DNA from: Clostridia bacterium
GTDB lineage: Bacteria > Bacillota > Clostridia > Oscillospirales > Acutalibacteraceae
Direction of reading: 5' to 3'
DNA: 33,900 nucleotides
Assembly: GCA_017520705.1 (NCBI GenBank)
Contig: JAFXFF010000002.1
Span: forward strand, 1 to 33,900
Shown piece by piece: positions 1 through 7,664 of this stretch. Both the position numbers and the translations under genes were made by a program. The stretch's first letter is position 1. Each line of letters opens with the position of its first letter. A model generated the notes under the pieces. That model was not told the DNA's origin. It was given only the letters and a program-made list of their open reading frames with translations, and searched no databases.

Positions 1-622
1 CGAAGTGGACCACGTCGCCGCCCTTGGCGGGAACGATAACGTTCTTGGAGTTGGTGACCTGAGTCAGAGCCTCATCCTGCCAGAAGCCCGCGCAGGCGGG
101 GCAGAACCAGTACTCAATGTTACCAATGTAGTGGCAACCGGGCTCCACAGCGTCGAAGTGGACGATGGTGTGGCCCAGGACACCCAGCTTAACGCTCAGG
201 GCGTTGGTGATCTGGGTCAGAGCCTCGTCAGCCCAATACTGCTCGCAATCGGGGCAGAACCAGTACTCGATGTTACCCTCAGACTGGCAGGTGGGAGCCA
301 CAGCCTCGACGTGCTGCAGGTTCTCGCTGCCGACATAAGGCAGAACCACATTCTTGGAGTTGGTCAGCTGAGTCAGAGCCTCATCCTGCCAATACTGCTC
401 GCAATCGGGGCAGAACCAGTACTCGATCTGGCCGTTGTAGTGGCAACCGGGCTCGATGGCCTCGAAGTGCACCACATCGCCGCCCTTAGCAGGCAGGATC
501 ACGTTCTTGGAGTTGGTGACCTGGGTCAGAGCCTCATCAGCCCAGAAGCCCTCGCAATCGGGGCAGAACCAGTACTCGATGTTACCAATGTAGTGGCAAC
601 CGGGCTCCACAGCGTCGAAGTG
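1..622 (-). repeat. Tandem 51-residue (153-bp) Cys-rich repeats inside the surface protein gene
   Basis: The marker cgaagtg (cgacgtg in one copy) recurs at 616, 463, 307, 154 and 1, giving periods of 153, 156, 153 and 153 bp. Each protein unit carries a pattern like EPGCHYIGNIEYWFCPDC followed by DEALTQVTNSKNV. The single upstream Cys/His and the CPDC pair look like a degenerate zinc-ribbon or disulfide-stabilised module. Similar units occur in secreted Clostridia proteins; the exact function is unknown. The array continues beyond the left edge. Confidence 0.85.
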
Positions 623-2515
623 AATCAGACCGGTGTGGACGTCACGGATCTCACCGCACAGATTACAATCGGGATCGCAGGCACCGTCGTACTCGTGAGC
701 GCAGACCACAACGGAGACAGAACCGTCGGCGCCGTCAAAGTTGACGACCGGCATCTCGATACCGGCACCGTAGAAGTCGCCCTCGCAGTCGAAGGTCAGA
801 GTCAGGGCATAGGTGCCGGCGACGGCATCGTCCTTAACCTTGAAGGTCAGGGTAGCGAACAGTTCACCGGTGTAGTTGCTTTCTGCGATAGCGTCGCAGA
901 AATTGATGGTGAAGGGATTCTTGGTCTTGGGACCGAAGGAATAGCCGGTGTCGCTGAAGTTGCCAACGGCCTCCAACAGCTCCAGAACGGAGGAGTCGTA
1001 GCCAACCTTAACCACGGCAGAAACTAAACCGGGGTTGTTCTTGAACAGAACGGGCACGGTGATGGTATCACCGGCGGAAGCTTCGATGTTGGGCAGCACG
1101 ATGGTAGGCTCGGTGTAGACGGGAGGATCCACGGGATCGTCGCCGCCCTCGTCAACGGCCAGAGAGACGTTGTCAACGATGGCAGAGCCGCCGCCGTCCC
1201 AGCCGATCAGCAGGGCGCAGATGGCGGTCTGGTCACCGGAGTTGAACTTCACGGTGTACTCGGTCCAATCGCCGCAGGACTCGATGTAGGTGCTGTTGAT
1301 ATCGCCGGAATCGTCACCGGCCTTAATGATCAGGCCGAAGTTGTTGGCGTTCTTGACCCAAGCGGACAGAACATAATCGGTGTTGGGCTCAACAGCGATG
1401 CCGTCCTGACGGATCTGGCTCCAGCTACCGGCGGTGATGGAGATGGCGGTGTCGCTCTCGTAACCCTCGACAAACTCGTAGGTGCAGCCGTTCCACAGGT
1501 TGGTCCAGCTGTTCAGGTTACCGGTCTCGAAATCGCCGTTGGTCATATAACCGTCGAAGGAGGGCTCCTTCAGCTTGGCGATGGAAACATCGTCGAAGTA
1601 GTAGGTGCCGCCGTCATCCACAGTACGGTTCTGCAGCAGAACGTAAATCTCACTGTTCTCACCGGCGTTGAACTCCAGCTCCACCTTACCCCAGGTGTTG
1701 GGAGCGCCGACGTGGGTGGTGACACTCTTGACGTTGCCTCCATCGTTCTTGATGTAAGCGTAGAAAGAGGGATCCGCATTGGAACCGTCATAGTAATACC
1801 AGAAGGTCAGAATGTAGTTGGCGCCGGGCTCAACCGCGATGCCGTCCTGACGAGCCAGCAGATCATACTTCTTGTAAGTGTTAGAGGAGGAGACGGAATA
1901 CTTACCGCCATGAGCGACAGCGTCGCTGATGGCGGAGGGATAATCCTCGCGCCAAGCGGTCAGATCGCCGGTCTCGAAATCGCCGTTGATGATATAGCCG
2001 TCGTTAGAAGGCTCGACAGCGGGCTCATCACCGATAACGGTGGCAGCGCCAACCTGCTCGGCGAACTCAATGACATCCCATTTCATATTGTAGAAATCGC
2101 CCTCATAGTCACAGGTCAGAGTAAAGGGATACACGCCGGCAGCGGCATCGTCCTTAATCTTGAAAGTGATGATAGCGAACTCCTCAGCGGTGTAATCTTC
2201 CTCGGCGATAGCGTCGCAGAAGTTAACCACGAGAGGATTGACCTTGGTGTTCAGAACGGGTCTGGCCTCGGCGTAGACCTCACCGACCTCGAGGCTAACC
2301 AGCTCCAAAGCGGTGGCGTCATAACCGACTCTGATAACAGCAGAAACCAGGCCGGGGTTGTTCTTCAGATCGACGGTGACGGTAACCGTATCGCCCGCCT
2401 TACCCTCTACGTCGGAGACCACGATGGTGGGCTCCTCGGAAGCGGTGGCGAAAGCGAAAGGCATCGCGGCGCAAATCAGAAGAACAGACAGACAAATTGC
2501 TAACAGTTTCTTCAT
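1..2515 (-). CDS. Secreted multidomain surface protein with cohesin-like, CBM-like and Cys-rich repeat domains (partial, 3' end outside window)
   Basis: At least 838 residues are visible and the reading frame is open to the left edge. The protein starts with a signal peptide (MKKLLAICLSVLL, cleavage near residue 24-26). A cohesin-like beta-sandwich follows at about 29-160 (GDTVTVTVDLKNNPG, YDATALEL, then FKIKDDAAAGVYPF). Two CBM4/9/22-like jelly-roll domains, each opening with NGDFETG, lie at about 173-315 and 322-460. A second cohesin-like domain spans about 468-605 (GDTITVPVLFKNNPG, YDSSVLEL). A Cys-rich linker with ACDPDCNLCG precedes 51-residue repeats of the pattern CxxC-F/YW-DEALTQ. The start at 2515 has AAAGGTG about 10 nt upstream and a consensus promoter. 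The protein is probably exported and cell-surface or matrix associated, binding glycan and possibly dockerins. Domain calls are by eye. Cohesin folds in Clostridia can also be plain Ig-like modules, so dockerin binding is inferred. Confidence 0.8.
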   Translation of the reverse strand, partial: MKKLLAICLSVLLICAAMPFAFATASEEPTIVVSDVEGKAGDTVTVTVDLKNNPGLVSAVIRVGYDATALELVSLEVGEVYAEARPVLNTKVNPLVVNFCDAIAEEDYTAEEFAIITFKIKDDAAAGVYPFTLTCDYEGDFYNMKWDVIEFAEQVGAATVIGDEPAVEPSNDGYIINGDFETGDLTAWREDYPSAISDAVAHGGKYSVSSSNTYKKYDLLARQDGIAVEPGANYILTFWYYYDGSNADPSFYAYIKNDGGNVKSVTTHVGAPNTWGKVELEFNAGENSEIYVLLQNRTVDDGGTYYFDDVSIAKLKEPSFDGYMTNGDFETGNLNSWTNLWNGCTYEFVEGYESDTAISITAGSWSQIRQDGIAVEPNTDYVLSAWVKNANNFGLIIKAGDDSGDINSTYIESCGDWTEYTVKFNSGDQTAICALLIGWDGGGSAIVDNVSLAVDEGGDDPVDPPVYTEPTIVLPNIEASAGDTITVPVLFKNNPGLVSAVVKVGYDSSVLELLEAVGNFSDTGYSFGPKTKNPFTINFCDAIAESNYTGELFATLTFKVKDDAVAGTYALTLTFDCEGDFYGAGIEMPVVNFDGADGSVSVVVCAHEYDGACDPDCNLCGEIRDVHTGLIHFDAVEPGCHYIGNIEYWFCPDCEGFWADEALTQVTNSKNVILPAKGGDVVHFEAIEPGCHYNGQIEYWFCPDCEQYWQDEALTQLTNSKNVVLPYVGSENLQHVEAVAPTCQSEGNIEYWFCPDCEQYWADEALTQITNALSVKLGVLGHTIVHFDAVEPGCHYIGNIEYWFCPACAGFWQDEALTQVTNSKNVIVPAKGGDVVHF

Positions 2516-2581
2516 TTGTACACACCTTTCTTCTCTCGAAAATTTGGACAAAGCAGAGTGACGCACTCTTACTTATACAAA

Positions 2582-2610
2582 ATGATACACCAAAGCGCAA
2601 CATTTGTCAA
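2582..2610 (-). promoter_or_regulatory. Sigma-A type promoter of the surface protein gene
   Basis: On the minus strand, TTGACA (2610-2605), a 17-nt spacer and TATCAT (2587-2582) lie about 67 nt upstream of the start codon at 2515. Confidence 0.75.
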
Positions 2611-2641
2611 CCCTAAAGCGACAAAGTGGCCTAAAAAGTAT

Positions 2642-2675
2642 AAACGGCAACTCCGCAAACGCAGAGTTGCCGTTT
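2642..2675 (-). terminator. Rho-independent terminator after the dockerin gene
   Basis: A perfect 12-bp stem (2642-2653 paired with 2664-2675, AAACGGCAACTC type) has a 10-nt loop. It lies 20 nt beyond the dockerin stop codon and separates it from the next promoter. Because the stem has A/T ends it could work in both directions. Confidence 0.8.
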
Positions 2676-2694
2676 TGTCGTGCAATGAGTTATA

Positions 2695-3027
2695 TCAGTC
2701 CCATTCCAACTCGGTATCGTTGTAGATGTTATCGTCGTCGGGCTCTTCGGGCTGGATGGTCACATCCCAGCCGTTGATGTACTGCTGGAGACGGCCCAGA
2801 TCCTTGTTGTTGACCTTGCCATCCTGATTCACATCCGCAGCCACCTCGTTGATGGTGACTTCCCAATCGTTGATATACTGCTGGAGACGACCATAATCCT
2901 TGTTGTTGATCTTACCGTCGTCATTAACGTCACCATAAACAACGCTCGCGGCACTGACAGCCATAGCGCCCATCACGGCGGTGATCAGCAGGCACAGAGC
3001 GGCCAAAACAATCAAAGTCTTCTTCAT
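2695..3027 (-). CDS. Secreted stand-alone dockerin protein
   Basis: This 110-residue protein is a signal peptide (residues 1 to about 27, ending VSAAS) plus one type I dockerin and a short acidic tail. The two EF-hand-like calcium loops are DVNDDGKINNKD (about 33-44) and DVNQDGKVNNKD (about 66-77), each followed by the F-helix GRLQQYIN. Both loops have Asn-Lys at positions 10-11, so the two halves are nearly symmetric, which in known dockerins allows two binding orientations. There is no catalytic or carbohydrate-binding module, unlike usual dockerin proteins. It has its own promoter and terminator and lies just upstream of the cohesin-like surface protein gene, so it may be a small partner, cap or competitor for that protein (inference). 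Confidence 0.9.
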   Translation of the reverse strand: MKKTLIVLAALCLLITAVMGAMAVSAASVVYGDVNDDGKINNKDYGRLQQYINDWEVTINEVAADVNQDGKVNNKDLGRLQQYINGWDVTIQPEEPDDDNIYNDTELEWD

Positions 3028-3112
3028 AAGTATCTACCTCTTTCCTATTATTGTCGTAGGATCCTCAGGACACAGAAGGGCTCATAAAAACTATCTGCCT
3101 TCACTTATCCAT

Positions 3113-3142
3113 AGTATAGTACACCGCGGACCCGTTTGTCAA
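3113..3142 (-). promoter_or_regulatory. Sigma-A type promoter of the dockerin gene
   Basis: On the minus strand, TTGACA (3142-3137), an 18-nt spacer and TATACT (3118-3113) lie about 85 nt upstream of the dockerin start. Confidence 0.7.
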
Positions 3143-3160
3143 GCGTTATGTGAATAAAAA

Positions 3161-3193
3161 AGCAGCGGCTCTGCAAAAAGCAAAGCCGCTGCT
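3161..3193 (-). terminator. Rho-independent terminator of the ftsE-ftsX-M23-S41 operon
   Basis: A GC-rich stem AGCAGCGGCT/AGCCGCTGCT is followed on the minus strand by a run of six T. It starts 5 nt beyond the stop codon of the S41 gene. Confidence 0.85.
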
Positions 3194-3197
3194 GCTC

Positions 3198-4529
3198 TTA
3201 TTTCTTCGTTGTGGTGGTGGTTGCCGTGCCGGTGGTGTCAGTGCCATCGGTCTCGGTGCCGGTGGTGTCAGTGCCATCGGTCTCGGTGCCGGTGGTGGTG
3301 CCGGGGATGTTCAGACCCGGGTCAGTGGTGCCGCCGATGGGCAGATCGGAGCTCTCCTCCAGCTTATCCACAGCCGCCTGCACCTGAGCGTCCTCGTGGG
3401 GGCTGAGCAGCTGCCAGATCGCCTCCTGCTCGGGAGGAAGCGTCACCGCTTGATCGGGGACAATACCCGCACCCTGCCAACTGCCGGACTTCATCCGCCC
3501 GTACTCGCCCACGGTGAGCTTCAGCGCAGAATAATCCTGCTCCAGCACAAAATAAGCCTGATACTTGGCCTTGCCCGCCGAGGTCTGCCCCATCACGGTG
3601 GTGAGGCCCGCATCCTGCAACACGCCGGCAAAGAACTCCGCCTCGCCGGCGGTAGCGCCGTTGATCAACGTGACGGTGGGCATATTGATCTGGCTGTTCG
3701 CCTTGGTGGACAGCTTGTTCACGTTCCCTTTGGCATCGGTCATGGTGCCGTAGGCTCCCAGCGGCATCACGTAGCTGAGCATCTCCTGCACCGCCTCGGG
3801 ACTGCCGCCCACATTATTACGCAGATCGAAGATCAGGCCGGTGATCTCCTGCTCCAGCAGGGCAGACATCACCGCCTTGAACTGGTCGGGAGTGTTGTCG
3901 TAAAAAGCTGTGACCTTGATATAGCCGATGGTGCCAAGGACCGTATCCTGTACCGTGCGCACGGCGTATTCAAAGGCAGAGACCTCGTAAGCGTGGCTAC
4001 CCTCGCCGCGGCGCACCGTCAACAGCACCTTGGATGCGGAAGCGATCTGATCCTGCAAGGCAGCCAAGCTCTTGCCCTCCACCGACACGCTGTCGATGGC
4101 GGTGACCACGTCCCCCGCCTTGACGCCTGCCTTATCGGCGGCGGAGTCGGGATACACGCGGCTGACCACCACGTGAGATTCGTTATCCGTGCTGAGAACC
4201 ACACCCACGTCGTTGGCCTTACCCGACAGCCGTAGCTGCTCGGCAGCATACTGCTGAGGGTTGTAGTAATCGGCATAACGGTCGTTGATACCGTCTACGT
4301 AGCCCTGGGCGATGCTCTGACGGAGCAATTCCTCGTCCACGTTGGGATAGTACTCGCGCACGATCTTATCCACGTCGTTGATATGGGAGTACATCGCCTG
4401 ACGCTGGCTGACCAGCTGCAACTGGCTATTGAAATACCGCATGGCCAACAGCATCGTCAGAGAGATGGTCAGCGCCATCGCCAAGAGCACCAGCGTGGCG
4501 GTGGTGCTGAGGCTGATTTTCTTCTTCAT
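3198..4529 (-). CDS. S41-family C-terminal-processing-protease-like protein, probable loss of catalytic Ser
   Basis: The protein has 443 residues: an N-terminal membrane anchor (about 10-32), a helical region, a PDZ domain (about 105-185, VYPDSAADKAGVKAGDVV), an S41 core (DLRNNVGG, then INGATAGEAEFFAG) and a Thr/Gly/Asp-rich tail with a 10-residue repeat. In CtpA/CtpB the motif GSASASE supplies the serine, 25 residues before the lysine of FGK and 29 before a glutamine. Here the equivalent positions are Gly295 (codon GGC at 3647-3645), Lys320 and Gln324, so the nucleophile appears missing while the rest of the triad remains. It is last in the ftsEX operon, 33 nt after the M23 gene; ctpB also lies near ftsEX in Bacillus. 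It is either a pseudoprotease acting as a scaffold or regulator, or an enzyme with a rearranged active site (Thr293 is two residues earlier). The start has GAGGG 6 nt upstream. Confidence 0.85.
   Translation of the reverse strand: MKKKISLSTTATLVLLAMALTISLTMLLAMRYFNSQLQLVSQRQAMYSHINDVDKIVREYYPNVDEELLRQSIAQGYVDGINDRYADYYNPQQYAAEQLRLSGKANDVGVVLSTDNESHVVVSRVYPDSAADKAGVKAGDVVTAIDSVSVEGKSLAALQDQIASASKVLLTVRRGEGSHAYEVSAFEYAVRTVQDTVLGTIGYIKVTAFYDNTPDQFKAVMSALLEQEITGLIFDLRNNVGGSPEAVQEMLSYVMPLGAYGTMTDAKGNVNKLSTKANSQINMPTVTLINGATAGEAEFFAGVLQDAGLTTVMGQTSAGKAKYQAYFVLEQDYSALKLTVGEYGRMKSGSWQGAGIVPDQAVTLPPEQEAIWQLLSPHEDAQVQAAVDKLEESSDLPIGGTTDPGLNIPGTTTGTETDGTDTTGTETDGTDTTGTATTTTTKK
3231..3290. repeat. Perfect 30-bp tandem duplication in the tail of the S41 gene
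   Basis: Bases 3231-3260 and 3261-3290 are identical, encoding two copies of the ten-residue unit GTETDGTDTT. The repeat keeps the frame and is a likely site of slippage-driven length variation. Confidence 0.95.
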
Positions 4530-4562
4530 ACAATTCCCTCATTTCGGGTTTATTGTGCTCTG

Positions 4563-5879
4563 TTATCTTTCCACAGGGATATTACGATCGGGGCGCACGT
4601 AATTAGGATAGGGGTTGACCCGCACACCGTCCAGCCGCACCTCAAAGTGGAGGTGAGGACCGGTGACGTTGCCGGTACGACCCACTTTAGCCAAAACAGT
4701 CTCGCCGCCCTTGACCACATCGCCCACACGGGCAAACATCTCGGAGGCGTGGGCGTACATAGTGGTCACCTTGCGTCCCTTGCTGTCTAGGCCGTGGTCC
4801 ACCAGCACGCAATAACCGTAGCCGTAGCTCCAGCCGGTGCCGTAACTGCTGGTGTAATTGACCGCAATGACCACGCCGTCGGCGGCGGCGTAGATGTTCT
4901 GTCCATAGACGGGGACGGGACCGTTGGAGATGTCGATGCCGCGGTGCATCTTACCCCAACGCTCACCGAAGACGGAGGAGATGTTACGCACCGCCGGCAC
5001 CGGCCACCACATCAGTTCGTCGTCATAAGTGCCCTGTGACTGGGTATTTTTGATGATCTCCTCGATGGCGGCGTCTGCTGCCTCGATCTTCTTCTGTACC
5101 TCTTTGAGCTCGTCATTGTAGCCCGATACGGAGGATTGCAACTTCTTAATCTCAGACTGTACAGCGGCGCAAAGGAGGTCCAGCTCCTTTTTCTTAGCAT
5201 CGGAGACGGCCTTATCCGCCAACAACTTTTCGTTTTTGGCCTCCAGGTCCGCCTTCTGCACGGAGAGCTCCTGCTTCTGCACCTCCAGCTTTTCCTTGGT
5301 CACACGGATCTCCTCCAGCGCGGCCTCCAGCTGATCCATCATCTCCTGATCCCGCTTAGCGATGCATTCCGCCGCCTTGGATTTCAGCAGATATTCCTCA
5401 TAATTGTCGGTATTGAGCAGGCGCTGTAATGCAGACAGGTTGCCCGTCTTAGCGATGGCGCGCAAGCGTTCGCCCAACCGCTCGTGGGTGTATTCGATGG
5501 AGCCCTCCATCGCCAGAATCGCCTCTTCGGTAGCGGCGATCTGCGCCGCCTTGGCGGCCAACTTGGCCTCGGTGGCGGCAATCTCTGCCTGGGTGGCATC
5601 GATGCGCTGCTGGAACAGCGCAATCTGCTTTTCAGCATTGTCGATCTGGGACTCCAATAGCTCCTTGCGCTTTTTGCTGGCGGATAGGTCAGAACTGGCA
5701 GAGGCCAACTCGTTTTTGATCTCCTTCTCCTGCGACTGCAGATCCTTTAACTGGGCCTCCAAATCGTCCAAAGTAGGAGCCGCCACCACGGGAACGGCAG
5801 GCAGCAGGGAGCCGTTGGTGCACAGCAACAGAGCCAGCGCACACAGCAGAGCCAACACACGATTTCGCAGGCTCATCAT
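4563..5879 (-). CDS. Murein hydrolase activator/M23 (LytM) peptidase with N-terminal coiled coil (EnvC/PcsB/CwlO-like architecture)
   Basis: The protein has 438 residues. A signal sequence or anchor (about 1-33) precedes a long coiled coil (about 35-275, rich in Lys/Glu/Gln heptads) and a C-terminal LytM domain (about 295-430). The zinc ligands are all present: His312 and Asp316 in HRGID, and His409 and His411 in HLHFE, so an active endopeptidase cutting peptide cross-links is expected. The start ATG at 5879 overlaps the ftsX stop (ATGA), implying translational coupling. By analogy with EnvC, PcsB and CwlO, the coiled coil should dock on the extracellular loop of FtsX and be gated by FtsE ATP hydrolysis. 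Those proteins differ in catalytic domain (EnvC LytM, PcsB CHAP, CwlO NlpC/P60), so the symbol is left open. Confidence 0.92.
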   Translation of the reverse strand: MMSLRNRVLALLCALALLLCTNGSLLPAVPVVAAPTLDDLEAQLKDLQSQEKEIKNELASASSDLSASKKRKELLESQIDNAEKQIALFQQRIDATQAEIAATEAKLAAKAAQIAATEEAILAMEGSIEYTHERLGERLRAIAKTGNLSALQRLLNTDNYEEYLLKSKAAECIAKRDQEMMDQLEAALEEIRVTKEKLEVQKQELSVQKADLEAKNEKLLADKAVSDAKKKELDLLCAAVQSEIKKLQSSVSGYNDELKEVQKKIEAADAAIEEIIKNTQSQGTYDDELMWWPVPAVRNISSVFGERWGKMHRGIDISNGPVPVYGQNIYAAADGVVIAVNYTSSYGTGWSYGYGYCVLVDHGLDSKGRKVTTMYAHASEMFARVGDVVKGGETVLAKVGRTGNVTGPHLHFEVRLDGVRVNPYPNYVRPDRNIPVER

Positions 5880-6778
5880 AGGCGCTCACTCCCTTCCTGC
5901 TTGAGGTACTTACTCATAGAGATGGCGCTGCCGCACACACCCACCAGCATACCGCCGACCAGGAAGCCGAGCAGCAGCGGGGACCATTGATCCGAGAACG
6001 GCACCAGCTTGAGCAACGGATTATCAAAGGTCAGATTATCCAGCAGCAGCTGATACAGCAGCGCGATGAGGCCGTAGCCGACACCGCCGGCAATAATGCC
6101 CAGCAGCAAGCCTTCCACCACGAAGGGGAAGCGGACGTATCCGTCGGTGGCACCCACCGACTTCATAATATAAATCTCCAAGCGGCGGTTGTGCACCGTC
6201 AGCTTGATGGTATTCACAATAATAAACAGGGACACCAACAACAGCACGCCGATGACGCCGCTGCCGATGGCCAGCACCACGTTGCGCACACGGGACAGTA
6301 CGGCGGCGGTGTCCGCGTCGTAGGATGCCTCGTCCACACCGGAAATAGCCTCAATCTCGGTGAGAGTCTCACGGAATTTGGCCAAATCTTTCATCGTGAT
6401 GATATAGGTGTCGGGCAGAGGATTATTCTCTCCCTCAAAACTATCCATCGTCTCATCGGACAAGGCATCGTTGTATTGGGCGAGGAACTCCTCCTTGGAC
6501 AAAAAGCGAATGTCGTCGATATTCTCGATATTCTCCAGCTTCTGTCCCACACGCATCACCTGATAGTCGGACAGCGTGATATCCAGATACACCGCCACTT
6601 TGTTCTGCTCCACGGCGTTTTGGAATACCTGCTCCACATTGACGTAGATGAGATAAGCAAAGCCGGTGAGCATCAGACAACACACCAACACGCCCACCGA
6701 GGCCAAAGCCATCAGGCGGTTTTGCCACGTGTTGCGGAAGCTCTCGCGGATCAGGTGGAAGAATTGATGAAGCTTCAT
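5876..6778 (-). CDS. ftsX: Cell division ABC transporter permease FtsX
   Basis: The protein has 300 residues. The N-terminus starts with RESFRNTWQNRLMALASVGVL, typical of FtsX, with a first membrane segment at about 23-46. A large extracellular domain of about 50-170 follows, then three more membrane helices (about 170-195, 218-245 and 268-290). The extracellular domain contacts the periplasmic or wall-side hydrolase in known systems. It overlaps ftsE by 4 nt upstream and the M23 peptidase gene by 4 nt downstream, so the three are translationally coupled. It has no transport function in known homologues; it transmits ATP-driven conformational change across the membrane. Confidence 0.95.
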   Translation of the reverse strand: MKLHQFFHLIRESFRNTWQNRLMALASVGVLVCCLMLTGFAYLIYVNVEQVFQNAVEQNKVAVYLDITLSDYQVMRVGQKLENIENIDDIRFLSKEEFLAQYNDALSDETMDSFEGENNPLPDTYIITMKDLAKFRETLTEIEAISGVDEASYDADTAAVLSRVRNVVLAIGSGVIGVLLLVSLFIIVNTIKLTVHNRRLEIYIMKSVGATDGYVRFPFVVEGLLLGIIAGGVGYGLIALLYQLLLDNLTFDNPLLKLVPFSDQWSPLLLGFLVGGMLVGVCGSAISMSKYLKQEGSERL

Positions 6779-7515
6779 TCTTCGGCACCTCCCATCTCGG
6801 CGGCCATAGCGCCCAGCGATACGGTGCCCACGCGACGGGGGCGGCCGGTATCCGCCACGATATGTCCCTTTTCCAAGGTGATGACGCGGTGATTAAACTG
6901 ATGCACCAGTTCGTGCTCGTGGGTTACCATCAGCACGGTGGTGTTGGAGATCTTGTTGATCTGAGTGAGCATCTCCACGATGTCATAGGACATCTGCGGG
7001 TCCACGTTGCCGGTGGGCTCGTCGGCGATGATCAGCGAAGGATTGTTGACCAAAGCGCGGGCCAGACCCACCCGCTGCTGCTCGCCGCCGGACAGCTCCC
7101 GGGGGAAGCGATTCCCCTTGCCCTGCAGGTCCATCAGTGCCAGCACGTGCTCTACGCGGTGGCGGATCTCACGGCGGGATTTTCCCACGACGCGCATGGG
7201 GAAGGCCACATTCTCAAACACCGTCATGCTGTCGATGAGGCGGAAATCCTGAAACACGATGCCCATGGTGCGACGATAGTAGGGAATATCCTTTCTCTTG
7301 AGGCGAGAAAGGCGGAAATTGTTGACCACGATCTCACCGGAGGTGGGGGTCTCCTCACGGCGGATCAGCTTGAGAAAGGTGCTCTTACCGGCACCGGACG
7401 CACCCACGATAAAGGCAAATTCGCCGTCGTCGATATGCAGATTGACATCCTGCAGCGCATGGCTGACACGGCTGTCCGCGCCATAGGTCTTATACACGCC
7501 TTGAAATTCAATCAT
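6775..7515 (-). CDS. ftsE: Cell division ATP-binding protein FtsE
   Basis: The ABC ATPase has 246 residues: Walker A GASGAGKST, Q-loop GIVFQDFRL, signature LSGGEQQR, Walker B LIIADEPTGNVD and H-loop VTHEH. It is slightly longer than the usual 220-230 residues because of a C-terminal tail. It is the first gene of the ftsE-ftsX-M23-S41 operon, with GGAGG about 9 nt before the ATG and a promoter some 45-75 nt upstream. It is expected to hydrolyse ATP on the cytoplasmic side and gate the extracellular hydrolase through FtsX. Confidence 0.96.
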   Translation of the reverse strand: MIEFQGVYKTYGADSRVSHALQDVNLHIDDGEFAFIVGASGAGKSTFLKLIRREETPTSGEIVVNNFRLSRLKRKDIPYYRRTMGIVFQDFRLIDSMTVFENVAFPMRVVGKSRREIRHRVEHVLALMDLQGKGNRFPRELSGGEQQRVGLARALVNNPSLIIADEPTGNVDPQMSYDIVEMLTQINKISNTTVLMVTHEHELVHQFNHRVITLEKGHIVADTGRPRRVGTVSLGAMAAEMGGAEE

Positions 7516-7561
7516 ACATCACACCTCCTGTAAATCTTTTTAGGGAAAGCCCATCCCACCC

Positions 7562-7590
7562 AGTATACGGGTAAGTGGCCTCCAATGCAA
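7562..7590 (-). promoter_or_regulatory. Promoter of the ftsEX operon
   Basis: On the minus strand, TTGCAT (7590-7585), a 17-nt spacer and TATACT (7567-7562) lie about 47 nt upstream of the ftsE start. Confidence 0.65.
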
Positions 7591-7628
7591 GTGAAAAACA
7601 TTGGTAATTGAGGATGCTTCACCCTAAA

Positions 7629-7655
7629 AGCCGCCGACAGAGTCTGCCGGCGGCT
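7629..7655 (-). terminator. Rho-independent terminator of the CdaR-type regulator gene
   Basis: A stem AGCCGCCG/CGGCGGCT (7629-7636 with 7648-7655) is followed on the minus strand by TTTTAG. It lies about 10 nt past the stop codon at 7665. Confidence 0.75.
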
Positions 7656-7664
7656 GGCGCAGTA

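Noticed and set aside
5-2503. Long plus-strand open frames across the left end, up to 340 codons
   Set aside because: They mirror the repeats of the minus-strand surface protein, which has a signal peptide, domains, ribosome site and promoter; the plus frames have none of these.
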